From Apostichopus japonicus (Eukaryota > Echinodermata > Holothuroidea > Aspidochirotida > Stichopodidae), in assembly GCF_037975245.1 (NCBI RefSeq), contig NC_092579.1, forward strand, positions 9,233,001 to 9,297,000: 64,000 nt of DNA, in the 5' to 3' direction. Below the pieces are notes generated by a model. That model ran no database searches. It saw only the letters and a list, made by a program, of their open reading frames with translations, and was not told the DNA's origin. Both the position numbers and the translations under genes were made by a program. Shown here piece by piece: positions 63,101 through 64,000 of the stretch. How positions within the stretch are numbered: the first letter of the stretch is position 1; every line of letters starts with the position of its first letter.

Positions 63101-64000
63101 CGCCACTGTATGGACTGAGATATTAGGTGGATCAACTAATACTTACAGCTCCCCTTGTAGGCACTTGCTGTAAAAGGTCGGCAAAAGACGTCATCACCCG
63201 GGGTTCGAACCACGGATGCAAAAGAGAGTCTCGATCATCAGCTCGTACAGTGCGCCGAGCCATCGCGCCACTGTATGGACTGGGATATTAGGTGGATTAA
63301 CTAATACTTACAGCTCCCCGTGTAGGCACTTGCTGTAAAAGGTCGGCAAAAGACGTCATCACCCGGGGTTCGAACCACGGATGCAAAAGAGAGTCTCGAT
63401 CATCAGCTCGTACAGTGCGCCGAGCCATCGCGCCACTGTATGGACTGGGATATTAGGTGGATTAACTAATACTTACAGCTCCCCGTGTAGGCACTTGCTG
63501 TAAAAGGTCGGCAAAAAGACGTCATCACCCGGGGTTCGAACCACGGATGCAAAAGAGAGTCTCGATCATCAGCTCGCGCAGTGCGCCGAGCCATCGCGCC
63601 ACTGTATGGACTGAGATATTAGGTGGATTAACTAATACTTACAGCTCCCGTGTAGGCACTTGCCGTAAAAGGTCGGCAAAAGACGTCATCACCCGGGGTT
63701 CGAACCACGGATGCAAAAGAGAGTCTCGATCATCAGCTCGCGCAGTGCGCCGAGCCATCGCGCCACTGTATGGACTGAGATATTAGGTGGATTAACTAAT
63801 ACTTACAGCTCTTCGTGTAGGCACTTGCCGTAAAAGGTCGGCAAAAGACGTCATCACCCGGGGTTCGAACCACGGATGCAAAAGAGAGTCTCGATCATCA
63901 GCTCGCACAGTGCGCCGAGCCATCGCGCCACTGTATGGACTGAGATATTAGGTGGATTAACTAATACTTACAGCTCCCCGTGTAGGCACTTGCTGTAAAA

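Larger units (their letters stand above)
31557..64000. repeat. 165-bp satellite array, about 196 head-to-tail copies, open at right
   Basis: The marker GTTCGAA recurs every 165 bases (for example 31686, 31851, 32180, 32345, 32510). All copies are in one orientation with no inserted element over 32.4 kb. Conserved parts of each unit are GTGCGCCGAGCCATCGCGCC, GGACTGAGATATTAGGTGG, CTTACAGCTCCCCGTGTAGG, GGTCGGCAAAAGACGTCATC, CCCGGGGTTCGAACCACGG and GAGAGTCTCGATCATCAG. Units differ at a few recurrent sites and by single-base indels (164- and 166-bp forms). Base composition is clearly more GC-rich than the flanks. The unit has stop codons in every frame and no convincing coding function. The length is close to a nucleosome repeat, as in many centromeric or heterochromatic satellites, but the location on the chromosome cannot be seen here. 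Confidence 0.99.

Noticed and set aside
31557-64000. tRNA gene cluster
   Set aside because: The D-arm and B-box are present, but the acceptor, anticodon and T stems do not pair properly. This is tRNA-like promoter sequence, not tRNA genes.
31557-64000. CRISPR-like regular repeats
   Set aside because: The whole 165-bp unit is repeated without unique spacers, and the host is an animal.

Overview
The window is animal nuclear DNA. Two multi-exon genes carry canonical GT-AG introns in AT-rich flanks with many simple repeats, and no prokaryotic gene organisation is visible. The two proteins and the many TAGGCCTA-type and CTAACGTTAG-type words suggest a marine invertebrate deuterostome, most likely an echinoderm. 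That placement is inference and was not tested by search.

Layout. (1) 1-1933 is the region upstream of the first gene. (2) 1958-10083 (+) is a complete eight-exon folliculin (FLCN) gene encoding about 556 residues. The end of its last exon appears to be repeated in decayed form in the downstream DNA. (3) 10084-16173 is an AT-rich spacer between convergent genes. (4) 16174-23561 (-) is a complete six-exon, membrane-anchored calcineurin-like metallophosphoesterase of the Cdc1/MPPE1-related type, about 359 residues. Its last two introns hold three large tandem arrays: a 13-bp repeat, (GGGAA)n and a ~116-bp composite minisatellite. (5) 23.6-31.5 kb is accessory DNA. It has three short non-autonomous hAT-like elements, each with an exact 8-bp target-site duplication, a 105-bp tandem repeat, a frameshifted Ulp1-type (C48) protease domain, a (TA)n tract and a probable relic of a Penelope-type hammerhead ribozyme. 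(6) 31557-64000 is one uninterrupted head-to-tail satellite with a 165-bp unit, about 196 copies, running off the end of the window.

The satellite is the most unusual part. Read on the minus strand, each unit has a tRNA-like D-arm/A-box and a B-box, so each monomer resembles a Pol III promoter derived from a tRNA or SINE. The array also keeps a readable history. A block of about 34 units (32.9-38.5 kb) is repeated as about 41 units (39.8-46.6 kb) after an 8-unit internal duplication and one unit loss. A second nested set lies at 55.4-60.1 kb. Much of the variation between units looks like CpG decay.

The two genes have no evident functional link. FLCN acts in amino-acid signalling to mTORC1 at the lysosome. 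The phosphoesterase has the architecture of secretory-pathway membrane enzymes.
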